From contig NZ_MSCP01000001.1 of assembly GCF_002954715.1 (NCBI RefSeq), positions 132,836 to 196,835 of the forward strand: a stretch of DNA of 64,000 nucleotides, read 5' to 3'. Below are positions 1 through 8,423 of this stretch, one piece after another. Under the pieces are notes generated by a model. That model ran no database searches. It worked only from the letters and a program-made list of their open reading frames with translations, and was not told the DNA's origin. Origin of the DNA: Aliivibrio sifiae (GTDB lineage: Bacteria > Pseudomonadota > Gammaproteobacteria > Enterobacterales > Vibrionaceae). Numbering within the stretch: the first letter of the stretch is position 1; each line of letters opens with the position of its first letter. The position numbers were made by a program, and so were the translations under genes.

Positions 1-10
1 TATTTTAAAA

Positions 11-109
11 AGCCCTAATCGAAAGATTAGGGCTTTTTTACGTCTGTATAAAAGTAAAATGATGCAGAATAGACACAGCGAAGTGGTAGTTCAGTTGGTT
101 AGACTTTTT
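11..109. repeat. Tandem repeat copy 1: terminator hairpin plus tRNA-Asp-like 5' half
   Basis: This 99-bp block recurs at 200-298 with about three mismatches. It begins with a perfect inverted repeat (agccctaatc / gattagggct, loop gaaa) followed by a T-run, so each copy opens with a rho-independent terminator on the plus strand (about 11-39). It continues through an AT-rich spacer and ends in a sequence matching the D-arm of tRNA-Asp (tagttcagttggttaga, 87-103). The period is 189 bp. The arrangement looks like the degenerate tail of a tRNA or rRNA-tRNA operon that lies to the left of the window; that is inference. Confidence 0.9.
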
Positions 110-187
110 GTTGGAGAGCTTAGCGGCCTGTCACGCCGGGGGACGTGTCGCTTTCAAGGTTGATAGAAAGTCCCGTTAACGTAGCCA
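80..187 (+). pseudogene. Degenerate tRNA-Asp(GTC) remnant
   Basis: Three separate pieces of tRNA-Asp appear in the right order: the D-arm (87-103), an anticodon arm with loop ctgtcac and anticodon GTC inside the stem cggc/gccg (about 124-137), and a 3' part with agtcccgt and a terminal gcca (about 168-187). Between the D-arm and anticodon arm lies an insert of about 17 bases, and the variable and T-arm region is also expanded. The putative acceptor strands (80-86 and about 177-183) do not pair. It therefore cannot fold as a normal tRNA and is best called a pseudogene or a tRNA-derived mosaic. Confidence 0.7.
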
Positions 188-199
188 TTATACCAAGAA

Positions 200-298
200 A
201 GCCCTAATCGAAAGATTAGGGCTTTTTTACGTCTGTATAAAAGTAAAATGATGCAGAATAGACACTGCGGAGTGGCAGTTCAGTTGGTTAGACTTTTT
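200..298. repeat. Tandem repeat copy 2, truncated into the DUF1499 gene
   Basis: This second copy of the 99-bp block lies 189 bp after the first. It carries the same terminator hairpin (200-228) and the tRNA-Asp D-arm, but the anticodon and 3' parts are missing. The match runs straight into the stop codon (297-299, minus strand) of the neighbouring lipoprotein gene. The hairpin here may also help to terminate that convergent gene, but the T-run is on the plus strand only. Confidence 0.9.
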
Positions 299-731
299 AT
301 TGAGAAATTATGTTTTGTTCTAGTAGCATGGCTCTTAATTGTTCAACACGCTTTTTATTTACACCAAAGTCAGAGTGTCCTGTACGAGACTCTGAACGAA
401 CGATGAGGTTATTTCCTTCAATTCTAAGTTCTAAATCATCAACAAAGCGAAAGACAGTACTTGTTGATTCAATTCTGGCGTAGTTTTCTTTAATTACCGC
501 TATTTTTGCACCTTTAAGTTGCTCTGCTATTTGAGCTATCGACTCTATTTCTGTATCGGGATTATTTAGAGTAAAAGGGGCAGCGCTGAAATCAGCTCTA
601 GTTTCTAATGTTGAGATGCAGTTAGGTTTATCTGCACACATCATTTTTGATTTATCAGTCATATTATCGATCCCTTTACTGCAGGCGGTAAGTGTTAGCA
701 ATATTGAAAATATGGAGATTATTTTTATCAT
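297..731 (-). CDS. DUF1499 family lipoprotein
   Basis: The product is a 144-residue protein with a lipoprotein signal: a charged start, a hydrophobic stretch, and lipobox L-T-A-C with the acylated cysteine at residue 17. The mature part has the DUF1499 pattern, including the early cysteine pair in C-A-D-K-P-N-C-I-S-T (about 32-41) and a C-terminal R-S-E-S-R-x-G-x-x-D-F-G-V-N motif (about 112-125). DUF1499 proteins are found in many bacteria and have no firm function, so none is assigned. I see no clear Shine-Dalgarno at the start. It lies downstream of the gltBD terminator on the same strand, so it is probably a separate unit. Its last codons overlap the tandem repeat, suggesting a junction of rearranged DNA. 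Confidence 0.8.
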   Translation of the reverse strand: MIKIISIFSILLTLTACSKGIDNMTDKSKMMCADKPNCISTLETRADFSAAPFTLNNPDTEIESIAQIAEQLKGAKIAVIKENYARIESTSTVFRFVDDLELRIEGNNLIVRSESRTGHSDFGVNKKRVEQLRAMLLEQNIISQ

Positions 732-773
732 AGGTTAGTTCATTATTTTGAATAGGCATTGTCAGTATAGAAT

Positions 774-801
774 AAAAAAGGCCAACATCGAAATGTTGGC
801 C
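774..801 (-). terminator. Rho-independent terminator of gltBD
   Basis: The inverted repeat ggccaacat / atgttggcc (780-788 and 793-801) has a four-base loop and is followed, on the minus strand, by a U-run. It lies 40 bases past the gltD stop codon. Confidence 0.9.
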
Positions 802-841
802 AAAGGTTTGGAAGGAAACCTGAATTAATCTATTTCAAAAA

Positions 842-2314
842 TTACGATGCCGATAGCATTAGTGAATCCGCTTTTGCTTCTAGATTAGAATTACCCATAA
901 GGTAAGCATCAATTTCTCTAGAACATTCTCGGCCTTCATTAATACAACGAACAATCAGAGACTGACCGGTACGCATATCACCTGCGGCAAAAACACCTTT
1001 TTGATTAGTAGCATAGCCATCGGTTGCTACGTTGCCACGATCATCCAGTTTTATATCTAACTGAGCTAATACTCCCGTTGGTTCTGGGTGTAAGAAGCCC
1101 ATCGCTAAGAATGCTTGATCACAAGGGATCACTCGCTCACTACCAGCAACTTCATCAAATCCTGGACGTTCGCCTGGTTTCGCATCTTGCCAAACGATGT
1201 CAGCAATACGAAGACCAGTCACGTTACCTGCATCATCAGAGATAAACTCTTTGGTTAAGATATTCCAATGACGCTCACAGCCTTCTTCGTGAGAAGTGGT
1301 TGTCTTCATGATCATTGGATATTGAGGCCAAGGCATATTCGCAGGGCGTTTCTCTGGTGGGATTGGCATGATCTCAACCTGAGTAATACTTGCTGCACCA
1401 TGACGATTCGACGTACCTACACAGTCAGAACCTGTATCGCCACCACCAATAACAACAACATGCTTACCTTTAGCATGGATCTCTTTAGTTTTAAGATCCA
1501 TGTTATTAGCTCGACGGTTGTTTTGACCTAAGAATTCCATAGCAAAGTGAACGCCATTGAGATCACGCCCTGGAATAGTTAGATCTCTTGGCACTGTAGA
1601 GCCTCCAGTGAGTAGAACGACATCGAAGTCTTGGCGTAATTGCAATGCATTAATATCGACACCAATATGAGCATTTACTTCAAACTTGATACCAGCATCA
1701 GCCATTAGATTGATTTTACGATCAATGATGTCCATGCCTAACTTGAAGTCAGGAATACCAAAGCGAAGTAGACCACCAACTTTCTCATCTCGTTCATAGA
1801 CAGTTACTGAATGACCAGCACTGTTTAACTGTTCAGCCGCGGCTAAACCAGCAGGACCTGAACCGATGATAGCAACAGTTTTACCTGTACGAGAACGAGG
1901 TTTCTTTGGTTGTGCGTACCCTTCACGGTACGCAGTTTCTACAATTGTTTTTTCGATATTACAGATAGTGATTGGGTCTTGATTAATACCAAGAACACAG
2001 GCACTTTCACAAGGAGCAGGGCACACTCGGCCTGTGAACTCTGGGAAGTTATTGGTCGAGCTTAAGATCTTCCACGCTTCTTCCCAGCTATCACGATATA
2101 CCGCATCATTAAACTCAGGAATGATGTTACCAATAGGGCAACCGTTGTGACAAAACGGAACACCACAATCCATACAACGTGATGCTTGTGTGCCAATCTT
2201 GTCAGCAAACTCATCATTCAATACAAATTCTTTATTGTCTTGAATTCGAACTGTTGGGTCGAGTTTCTTTGGTAGCTCACGACCATGTTCTAAAAATCCA
2301 GTAGGCTTACCCAT
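842..2314 (-). CDS. gltD: Glutamate synthase (NADPH), small (beta) subunit
   Basis: This 490-residue protein is the NADPH-oxidising subunit of glutamate synthase. It passes electrons through FAD and Fe-S clusters to GltB, which makes two glutamates from glutamine and 2-oxoglutarate. Two N-terminal cysteine groups for [4Fe-4S] clusters are visible (C47, C50, C55, C59 and C98, C102, C106). The FAD-binding motif G-S-G-P-A-G lies at 151-156 and the NADPH-binding motif G-G-G-D-T-G at 290-295. The length matches the family. The start codon overlaps the gltB stop codon by one base (TAATG), so the two are translationally coupled and give a matched amount of each subunit. Confidence 0.97.
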   Translation of the reverse strand: MGKPTGFLEHGRELPKKLDPTVRIQDNKEFVLNDEFADKIGTQASRCMDCGVPFCHNGCPIGNIIPEFNDAVYRDSWEEAWKILSSTNNFPEFTGRVCPAPCESACVLGINQDPITICNIEKTIVETAYREGYAQPKKPRSRTGKTVAIIGSGPAGLAAAEQLNSAGHSVTVYERDEKVGGLLRFGIPDFKLGMDIIDRKINLMADAGIKFEVNAHIGVDINALQLRQDFDVVLLTGGSTVPRDLTIPGRDLNGVHFAMEFLGQNNRRANNMDLKTKEIHAKGKHVVVIGGGDTGSDCVGTSNRHGAASITQVEIMPIPPEKRPANMPWPQYPMIMKTTTSHEEGCERHWNILTKEFISDDAGNVTGLRIADIVWQDAKPGERPGFDEVAGSERVIPCDQAFLAMGFLHPEPTGVLAQLDIKLDDRGNVATDGYATNQKGVFAAGDMRTGQSLIVRCINEGRECSREIDAYLMGNSNLEAKADSLMLSAS

Positions 2315-5300
2315 TATACTGCCTCCACTTCTTCCGTTTGTGCCTGTTGTGCTTCAGCTTTACGCTTTTGAAGAACCGCTTTGTAATCACGCGGCATCAC
2401 TTTAGCCAGAGAGGCCAAGTTTGCTTCAAAGTTATCTAGGAAAGACTGAGCAACTTCACTTCCTGTGAACTCAACATGCTTAGTTAGCATTTCTAATAGA
2501 AGATCTTTATCTTCTTGTTCGATAGGATCTAGGTCGACTAATTCAGAGTTTAGTTTAGTTTCAAAATCACCAGACTTATCCCAAACATAGGCAACACCAC
2601 CACTCATACCTGCCGCAAAGTTACGACCTGTAGAGCCAAGGATTAGTGCTACACCACCAGTCATGTATTCACAACCGTGATCACCAACGCCTTCAACCAC
2701 AACTCGTGCACCTGAGTTACGTACACAGAAACGCTCACCAGCCATACCGCGAATATAAGATTCGCCAGAAGTTGCGCCGTAGAAACAAACGTTACCTACA
2801 ACAATGTTATCTTCAGCTACAATCGTTGATTTTAGGTTTGGATAAAGAACTAGCGTACCGCCAGATAAGCCTTTACCCCAATAATCATTCGCATCGCCTT
2901 CGACTTCAAATTTCACACCTTTCGCAAGGAAAGCCCCTAGACTTTGACCAGCCGAACCGTTGAACTTCACGTTCATTGGTTGTGGCAAACCTTGGTCTTT
3001 ATAGACTTTTGAAATTTCATTCGACAGCATAGTACCTACACTTCGGTCGGTATTTAGAATATCGAATTCAGCAGTAACGGCTTCACCCTTTTCAAGGGCC
3101 GGAATAGCGACTTGAATCAGTTTACGATCCAATACGTCTTCTAGATTATGCTGTTGTTTAATTTGGTTATAGATACCATCTTCAGCACGAGGTTGTTCAA
3201 CGTGTAGTACTGGTGATAAATCTAAGTTTTTGTATTTCCAGTGGCCGATATCATCACGAACTTTCAGCTTATGAGATTGACCAACCATTTCATCAATAGA
3301 GCGGAAACCAAGCTCTGCCATTACTTCACGTAAACCTTCAGCCATATATTGGAAGAAAGTAACCACGTCTTCTACACGACCGTCGAAGCGCTCACGAAGT
3401 GTTTTGTTTTGTGTAGCGATACCAACAGGGCAGGTATTTTTATGACACTTACGCATCATGATACAGCCTTCAACAACAAGAGCTGCTGTTGCTACGCCCC
3501 ATTCTTCAGCACCAAGAAGTGTTGCTACTGCAAGATCTCGAGGTGTTTTCATCTGGCCATCAGACTGAACAACGATACGGTTACGTAACCCATTTTTCAG
3601 TAGTGTCTGGTGTGTCTCAGCCAGACCTAGCTCCCATGGAAGACCAGTATGGCGGATAGAAGACATTGGAGACGCACCTGTACCACCATCAAAACCAGCG
3701 ATAAGTACAACGTCTGCTTTTGCTTTCGCTACACCAGAGGCGATAGTACCAACACCTGCCTCAGATACTAACTTAACGTTAACGCGGCCTTTACGGTTGG
3801 CATTTTTCAGATCATAGATAAGCTGTGCTAAATCTTCGATTGAATAAATATCATGATGTGGCGGTGGTGAAATCAGACCAACTCCAGGAGTTGAGTGACG
3901 TGTTGCACCAATCCAATCATCGACTTTATCACCAGGTAGTTGACCACCTTCGCCAGGTTTCGCACCTTGAGCCATCTTGATTTGTAGCTCATCAGCGTTA
4001 GTTAGGTAGTAAGATGTCACACCAAAACGACCAGAAGCTACTTGTTTGATTGCTGAACGTTCCCAGTCGCCATTGTCTTTTTTCTCAAAACGAATTGGAT
4101 CTTCACCACCTTCACCTGAGTTAGATTTAGCACCGATACGGTTCATAGCAACAGCAAGTGTTGAATGAGCTTCGTGTGAGATAGAACCAAACGACATTGC
4201 ACCAGTAGCAAAACGTTTTAGGATTTTCTCAATAGGCTCTACTTCTTCTAAAGGAATAGATCCTGCAGGATTTTTGATGAAATCTAACTGGCTACGCAGT
4301 GTTGCTGCATCATCACCTTGGTCATCAACCGCTTTCGCGTATTTCTTGAATTGACCGTAATCTTTATTACGAGTTGACTCTTGAAGTAGAGAAATAGTTT
4401 CAGGGTTAAACAGATGCTTCTCACCACGTTGTTTCCACTGATATACACCGCCCACATCAAGTACTTGAACTGGGATCTCACGAGTTGGATAGCCAACACG
4501 GTGACGGATTAGAACTTCTTTTGCGATATCATCAATCGTTAGACCTTGGATACGAGAAACGGTACCGGTGAAGTACTTATCAACCACTGATTTACTGATA
4601 CCAAGCGCTTCAAAGATTTGAGCACCATGGTATGACTGCAGTGTTGAAATACCCATCTTAGAGAAAATCTTAAGTAGGCCGCCATTAACCCCTTTACGGT
4701 AGTTATCAAACAATACTTTTGGATGGACTGTTGGGTCTAGTTTCTTAACTCGTTGAAGTTCAACAATTGTCTCAATGACTAAGTATGGGTTTACTGCGTT
4801 TGCGCCGTAACCAACCAGTGTTGCAAAGTGATGAGTTTCACGAGCATCACCCGTTTCAATCACGATGTCACATTTAGCTCGTAACCCTTTACGGATTAGG
4901 TGGTGATGAACCGCACCAACCGCAAGCATTGCAGGGATAGCTGCGTGGTTTGAGTTTACAGCGCGGTCTGTTAGTAGAATGATAGAGTAACCATCGATTA
5001 CTGCATCTTCAGCATATTGACAGATACGTTTAAGTGCGCGCTCAAGCTTTCCTGAATCTTCATTGGCTTGGAAAACGATATCCAGTGTTTTTGCTTGTAG
5101 ATGTTCGTTATCAATAGCACGCAGTTTTTCTAGCTCAGAGTTAGAAAGAACTGGTGATTCAAGTTCAACTTTTTGACAGTGCTCAGGTGTTTCAGCAAGC
5201 AAGTTTTGGTCTTTACCTAAGTAAGTATTTAGCGACATAACCATACGCTCACGGATCGGGTCGATCGGCGGGTTAGTTACTTGGGCAAACAACTGCTTAA

Positions 5301-6861
5301 AATAGTTAGATAAATGCTGAGATTGATGAGAAAGGATCGCTAGTGGCCAATCGGCACCCATTGCAGTTAATGGCTCATAAGCCGTTTTCGCTAATGGTAG
5401 GATGATCTCATTCACTTCTTCAGAGGTAACACCAAACGCTTGTTGACGATTGAGTAGGCGTTCAGGAGAAGGCTGGCTGAATTGGTTTGTTGCTTCAGGC
5501 AGTTTATTTAAGTTTAGAAGATTCTCTTCAACCCATTTCTCATAAGGTTGTGATTTCGCAATGCCATCTTTTACTTCTTCATCAGAAATAATACGGCCTT
5601 GCTCTAAGTCAGCAACAAAGATACGACCGGGTTGCAGACGACCACGGAATTCAATGTTTTCTGGTGCTATTTTTACAACGCCAGATTCTGATGCCATTAC
5701 AAGGAAGTCATCTTTTGTCACGGTATAACGAGAAGGACGAAGACCATTACGGTCAAGTGTTGCACCTACTTGAACACCATCGGTGAAACAAACAGATGCA
5801 GGGCCATCCCAAGGTTCCATTACGTTAGCGTGGTACTGATAGAATGCACGACGCGTAGGATCCATGTTTTTATTTTCTTGCCACGCTTCAGGGATCATCA
5901 TCATTAATGCATGTGGCAAGCTACGGCCAGAAAGAACAAGCAGTTCAAGCGCCATATCGAAGTTTGATGAATCTGAGCTGCCTTCCTGACAAATAGGAAG
6001 TAGCATATCCATCTCTTGCTGGCTAAATAAATCAGACTCGATAATAGCTTCACGCGCTTTCATCCAGTTCAAGTTACCACGAACGGTATTGATCTCACCA
6101 TTATGGGCAATGTAACGGAATGGTTGAGCTAGACGCCAGCGAGGGAATGTATTAGTAGAGAAACGAGAGTGAACCAGAGCTAATGCCGTCACCATCGTTG
6201 GATTTTGTAAGTCTAGGAAGTACTGTGGAACTTGTTCAGTCGTTAATTGACCTTTATAAACAAGTGTTTTGTACGATAGAGAGTTGATGTAGAAGTCATC
6301 ACCAATGTTAGAAATACTTTCCAAACATACTCGAACGGTGTAGTTACGTAGAACATACAATTTACGTTCAAGTTCTTCTGGGGTCATTGATGGGCCACCA
6401 GAAATAAATACATGCTCAAATTGAGGCTCTGTACTCAAAGGATCATCGCCTAGCATTGAATTATCGACAGGAAGAACTCGATAGCCAATAATTTCTAAAT
6501 CAAGACGTTGGGCATTACGCTCTAAAATATCTCTACATTGTTGACGTTTATGCTCATCTTTAGGGAATAAGACAACACCAACACCGTATTTCTCAAAAGA
6601 TGGTAATTTAATACCAAGTTTTACGGCTTCTTCTAATAAAAACTCGTGAGGCTTCTGTAAAAGAATACCCGCGCCATCACCACTGCATGGATCACAGCCT
6701 TGACCACCACGGTGTTCCATACGTGCAAGCATATCGAGGGCCTGAGTAACCACATCATGAGATTTACGGTTTTTGAGGTGAGCGACAAAACCGATACCAC
6801 ATGCATCATGCTCCAGTTCCGGAGTATACATGCCCTGTGCATTCTGCTCTCTATCTACCAT
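2314..6861 (-). CDS. gltB: Glutamate synthase (NADPH), large (alpha) subunit
   Basis: This 1515-residue glutaminase/synthase subunit contains an N-terminal Ntn amidotransferase domain, a central domain, an FMN-binding synthase domain with the 3Fe-4S cysteines (C-x5-C-x4-C pattern, about residues 1130-1150), and a C-terminal beta-helix domain. In this family the mature enzyme starts at the cysteine of C-G-I-G-F, here C21 after a short propeptide. The reading frame stays open to an ATG at 7005. I choose the ATG at 6861 because it is preceded by GGAAGGA seven bases upstream and gives the usual short propeptide; neither upstream ATG (7005, 6984) has a ribosome binding site. It forms an operon with gltD. 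Confidence 0.95.
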   Translation of the reverse strand: MVDREQNAQGMYTPELEHDACGIGFVAHLKNRKSHDVVTQALDMLARMEHRGGQGCDPCSGDGAGILLQKPHEFLLEEAVKLGIKLPSFEKYGVGVVLFPKDEHKRQQCRDILERNAQRLDLEIIGYRVLPVDNSMLGDDPLSTEPQFEHVFISGGPSMTPEELERKLYVLRNYTVRVCLESISNIGDDFYINSLSYKTLVYKGQLTTEQVPQYFLDLQNPTMVTALALVHSRFSTNTFPRWRLAQPFRYIAHNGEINTVRGNLNWMKAREAIIESDLFSQQEMDMLLPICQEGSSDSSNFDMALELLVLSGRSLPHALMMMIPEAWQENKNMDPTRRAFYQYHANVMEPWDGPASVCFTDGVQVGATLDRNGLRPSRYTVTKDDFLVMASESGVVKIAPENIEFRGRLQPGRIFVADLEQGRIISDEEVKDGIAKSQPYEKWVEENLLNLNKLPEATNQFSQPSPERLLNRQQAFGVTSEEVNEIILPLAKTAYEPLTAMGADWPLAILSHQSQHLSNYFKQLFAQVTNPPIDPIRERMVMSLNTYLGKDQNLLAETPEHCQKVELESPVLSNSELEKLRAIDNEHLQAKTLDIVFQANEDSGKLERALKRICQYAEDAVIDGYSIILLTDRAVNSNHAAIPAMLAVGAVHHHLIRKGLRAKCDIVIETGDARETHHFATLVGYGANAVNPYLVIETIVELQRVKKLDPTVHPKVLFDNYRKGVNGGLLKIFSKMGISTLQSYHGAQIFEALGISKSVVDKYFTGTVSRIQGLTIDDIAKEVLIRHRVGYPTREIPVQVLDVGGVYQWKQRGEKHLFNPETISLLQESTRNKDYGQFKKYAKAVDDQGDDAATLRSQLDFIKNPAGSIPLEEVEPIEKILKRFATGAMSFGSISHEAHSTLAVAMNRIGAKSNSGEGGEDPIRFEKKDNGDWERSAIKQVASGRFGVTSYYLTNADELQIKMAQGAKPGEGGQLPGDKVDDWIGATRHSTPGVGLISPPPHHDIYSIEDLAQLIYDLKNANRKGRVNVKLVSEAGVGTIASGVAKAKADVVLIAGFDGGTGASPMSSIRHTGLPWELGLAETHQTLLKNGLRNRIVVQSDGQMKTPRDLAVATLLGAEEWGVATAALVVEGCIMMRKCHKNTCPVGIATQNKTLRERFDGRVEDVVTFFQYMAEGLREVMAELGFRSIDEMVGQSHKLKVRDDIGHWKYKNLDLSPVLHVEQPRAEDGIYNQIKQQHNLEDVLDRKLIQVAIPALEKGEAVTAEFDILNTDRSVGTMLSNEISKVYKDQGLPQPMNVKFNGSAGQSLGAFLAKGVKFEVEGDANDYWGKGLSGGTLVLYPNLKSTIVAEDNIVVGNVCFYGATSGESYIRGMAGERFCVRNSGARVVVEGVGDHGCEYMTGGVALILGSTGRNFAAGMSGGVAYVWDKSGDFETKLNSELVDLDPIEQEDKDLLLEMLTKHVEFTGSEVAQSFLDNFEANLASLAKVMPRDYKAVLQKRKAEAQQAQTEEVEAV

Positions 6862-7427
6862 AGATACATCCTTCCAGTATTTTGCAGACACAACTTCTCT
6901 ACGTAAGTTTCTGTCTAGTCCTTTGCTAATTTCAAATCGAACTTGCTGTGAGTTAGTCTCAAGAGGTAGCAAGTTTGAATCCATTCTGGTGTTTGCTGGC
7001 ATCACTTATTATGACGTGCAAACTAACCCATCCATTGTGATATCAATCAAATACAGTTTAATCCGTTGTATTTGTTGTTTGAGGATAGATATCACTATCG
7101 AAACGCCTCAACATTCGTGTTGATGGCAAATTAATCTATTTAACGATGTAACTATCCTACATTTTTGTCATATTAAATACCAACTAAAGTTGCACGTAAT
7201 TTTCACTTTTTTTACTCAAAATGAATAAGTATTTATAATAAATGGGCTTTTTTGCTATTAAATTGCCACTTTATGCGCCTTTTATTGATATAAATTAGAG
7301 TTAAGGTCGGTTTATTTCGATATTATTTACGGTCTTTTTTTACAAACGAGTTAGCAACTTTCATAAATAGAAGTGAGACTTCTTTTTGTTTATGAACTAA
7401 GTCTTTGATTTATTATTGGTTACCGCA
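6862..7427. other. Divergent gltB / yhcC intergenic region
   Basis: This 566-base AT-rich stretch separates two divergent genes and must hold both promoters. It contains an in-frame but probably untranslated extension of gltB (6862-7005) and one FNR/CRP-like inverted repeat at 7037-7050. I see no RNA gene or convincing small coding sequence. Confidence 0.7.
7037..7050. promoter_or_regulatory. FNR- or CRP-like binding site upstream of gltB
   Basis: The sequence gtgat-atca-atcaa matches the FNR consensus TTGAT-N4-ATCAA at nine of ten positions. Shifted by one base it also matches the CRP pattern TGTGA-N6-TCACA at nine of ten (tgtga-tatcaa-tcaaa). It lies about 180 bases upstream of the chosen gltB start. 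Which regulator binds cannot be decided from sequence. Confidence 0.45.
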
Positions 7428-8369
7428 ATGCAACTTCATGAACTAGCAAATACATTTGGGCAAGATCTACAACGTCGTTATGGTGAAAAAGTACATAAAT
7501 TGACGCTTCATGGAGGCTTTAGTTGTCCAAATAGAGACGGAACTATAGGTAAAGGTGGTTGTACTTTTTGTAATGTAGCTTCTTTTTCTGATGAGCAAGA
7601 GCAATTTAAATCCATTCATGACCAGTTGACAGATAGAGCGGGTGAAGTTCTGCGAGCTAAAAAGTATCTTGCGTATTTTCAAGCATATACAAATACTTTT
7701 GCTGAAGTTCAAGTGCTCAAAAACATGTATGAAGAGGCGCTTAAGTCAGCAAATATTGTTGGTTTATGTGTAGGTACTCGCCCAGATTGTGTTCCTGATG
7801 CAGTATTAGACCTATTGAAAGGTTATGTTGATGAGGGTTATGAAGTGTGGTTAGAGCTTGGATTACAGACGGCTAATGATAAAACCTTAAAGCGTATAAA
7901 CCGAGGCCATGACTTTGCTTGTTATGATGCTATTACTCGTAAAGCAAGGGCACTTGGTATCAAGGTGTGTACTCATTTAATTATTGGTTTACCTGGCGAT
8001 ACCAGAGATGATAACCGCATGACATTAACTAAGGTGTTAGAGACAGGAACAGACGGACTTAAATTACACCCTCTACATATTGTTGATGGCAGTACAATGG
8101 CAAAAGCATGGAGAGCAGGAAGAATCGAAGCGCCAGAAATGGATGATTACGTCGATGTGGCTTGTGAGCTTATTCGTTTAACGCCACCAGAAGTGGTTTA
8201 TCATCGGGTTTCAGCAACAGCAAGAAGGCCAACCCTATTATCGCCTTTATGGTGTGAACCACGTTGGTTAGGATTAACTAATGTAGGTATGGCTCTTAAT
8301 GAAAAAGGGGCACAAGGCTCCTTGATTGATCAACCTTTCAAATATACCCAACCAATATTGAAAAAATAA
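7428..8369 (+). CDS. yhcC: Radical SAM protein YhcC (TIGR01212 family)
   Basis: This 313-residue radical SAM enzyme has its cluster cysteines in the spacing C33-x11-C45-x2-C48, inside S-C-P-N-R-D-G-T-I-G-K-G-G-C-T-F-C-N. Conserved stretches L-C-V-G-T-R-P-D-C and L-E-L-G-L-Q-T follow. The protein resembles E. coli YhcC over its whole length; its substrate is not established, so no reaction is assigned. I start it at the ATG at 7428, which matches the E. coli N terminus; a TTG twelve bases upstream is possible. Neither has a strong ribosome binding site. The yhcC-gltB and yhcC-arcB neighbourhood is the same as in E. coli. Confidence 0.9.
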   Translation: MQLHELANTFGQDLQRRYGEKVHKLTLHGGFSCPNRDGTIGKGGCTFCNVASFSDEQEQFKSIHDQLTDRAGEVLRAKKYLAYFQAYTNTFAEVQVLKNMYEEALKSANIVGLCVGTRPDCVPDAVLDLLKGYVDEGYEVWLELGLQTANDKTLKRINRGHDFACYDAITRKARALGIKVCTHLIIGLPGDTRDDNRMTLTKVLETGTDGLKLHPLHIVDGSTMAKAWRAGRIEAPEMDDYVDVACELIRLTPPEVVYHRVSATARRPTLLSPLWCEPRWLGLTNVGMALNEKGAQGSLIDQPFKYTQPILKK

Positions 8370-8383
8370 CTCAAATCGACATA

Positions 8384-8417
8384 ACCCTGATATTATTTAG
8401 TTGAATATTATCAGGGT
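8384..8417 (+). promoter_or_regulatory. Hairpin covering the arcB ribosome binding site
   Basis: The arms accctgatattat (8384-8396) and atattatcagggt (8405-8417) are inverted repeats with one mismatch and an eight-base loop. The 3' arm contains caggg, the only Shine-Dalgarno-like sequence before the arcB ATG at 8424. There is no T-run, so it is not an ordinary terminator of yhcC. Confidence 0.6.
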
Positions 8418-8423
8418 GTGTTT

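Noticed and set aside
6830-7123. A 97-codon open frame on the plus strand across the gltB start and leader
   Set aside because: It is antisense to the N-terminal region of gltB, has no ribosome binding site and no recognisable protein features.
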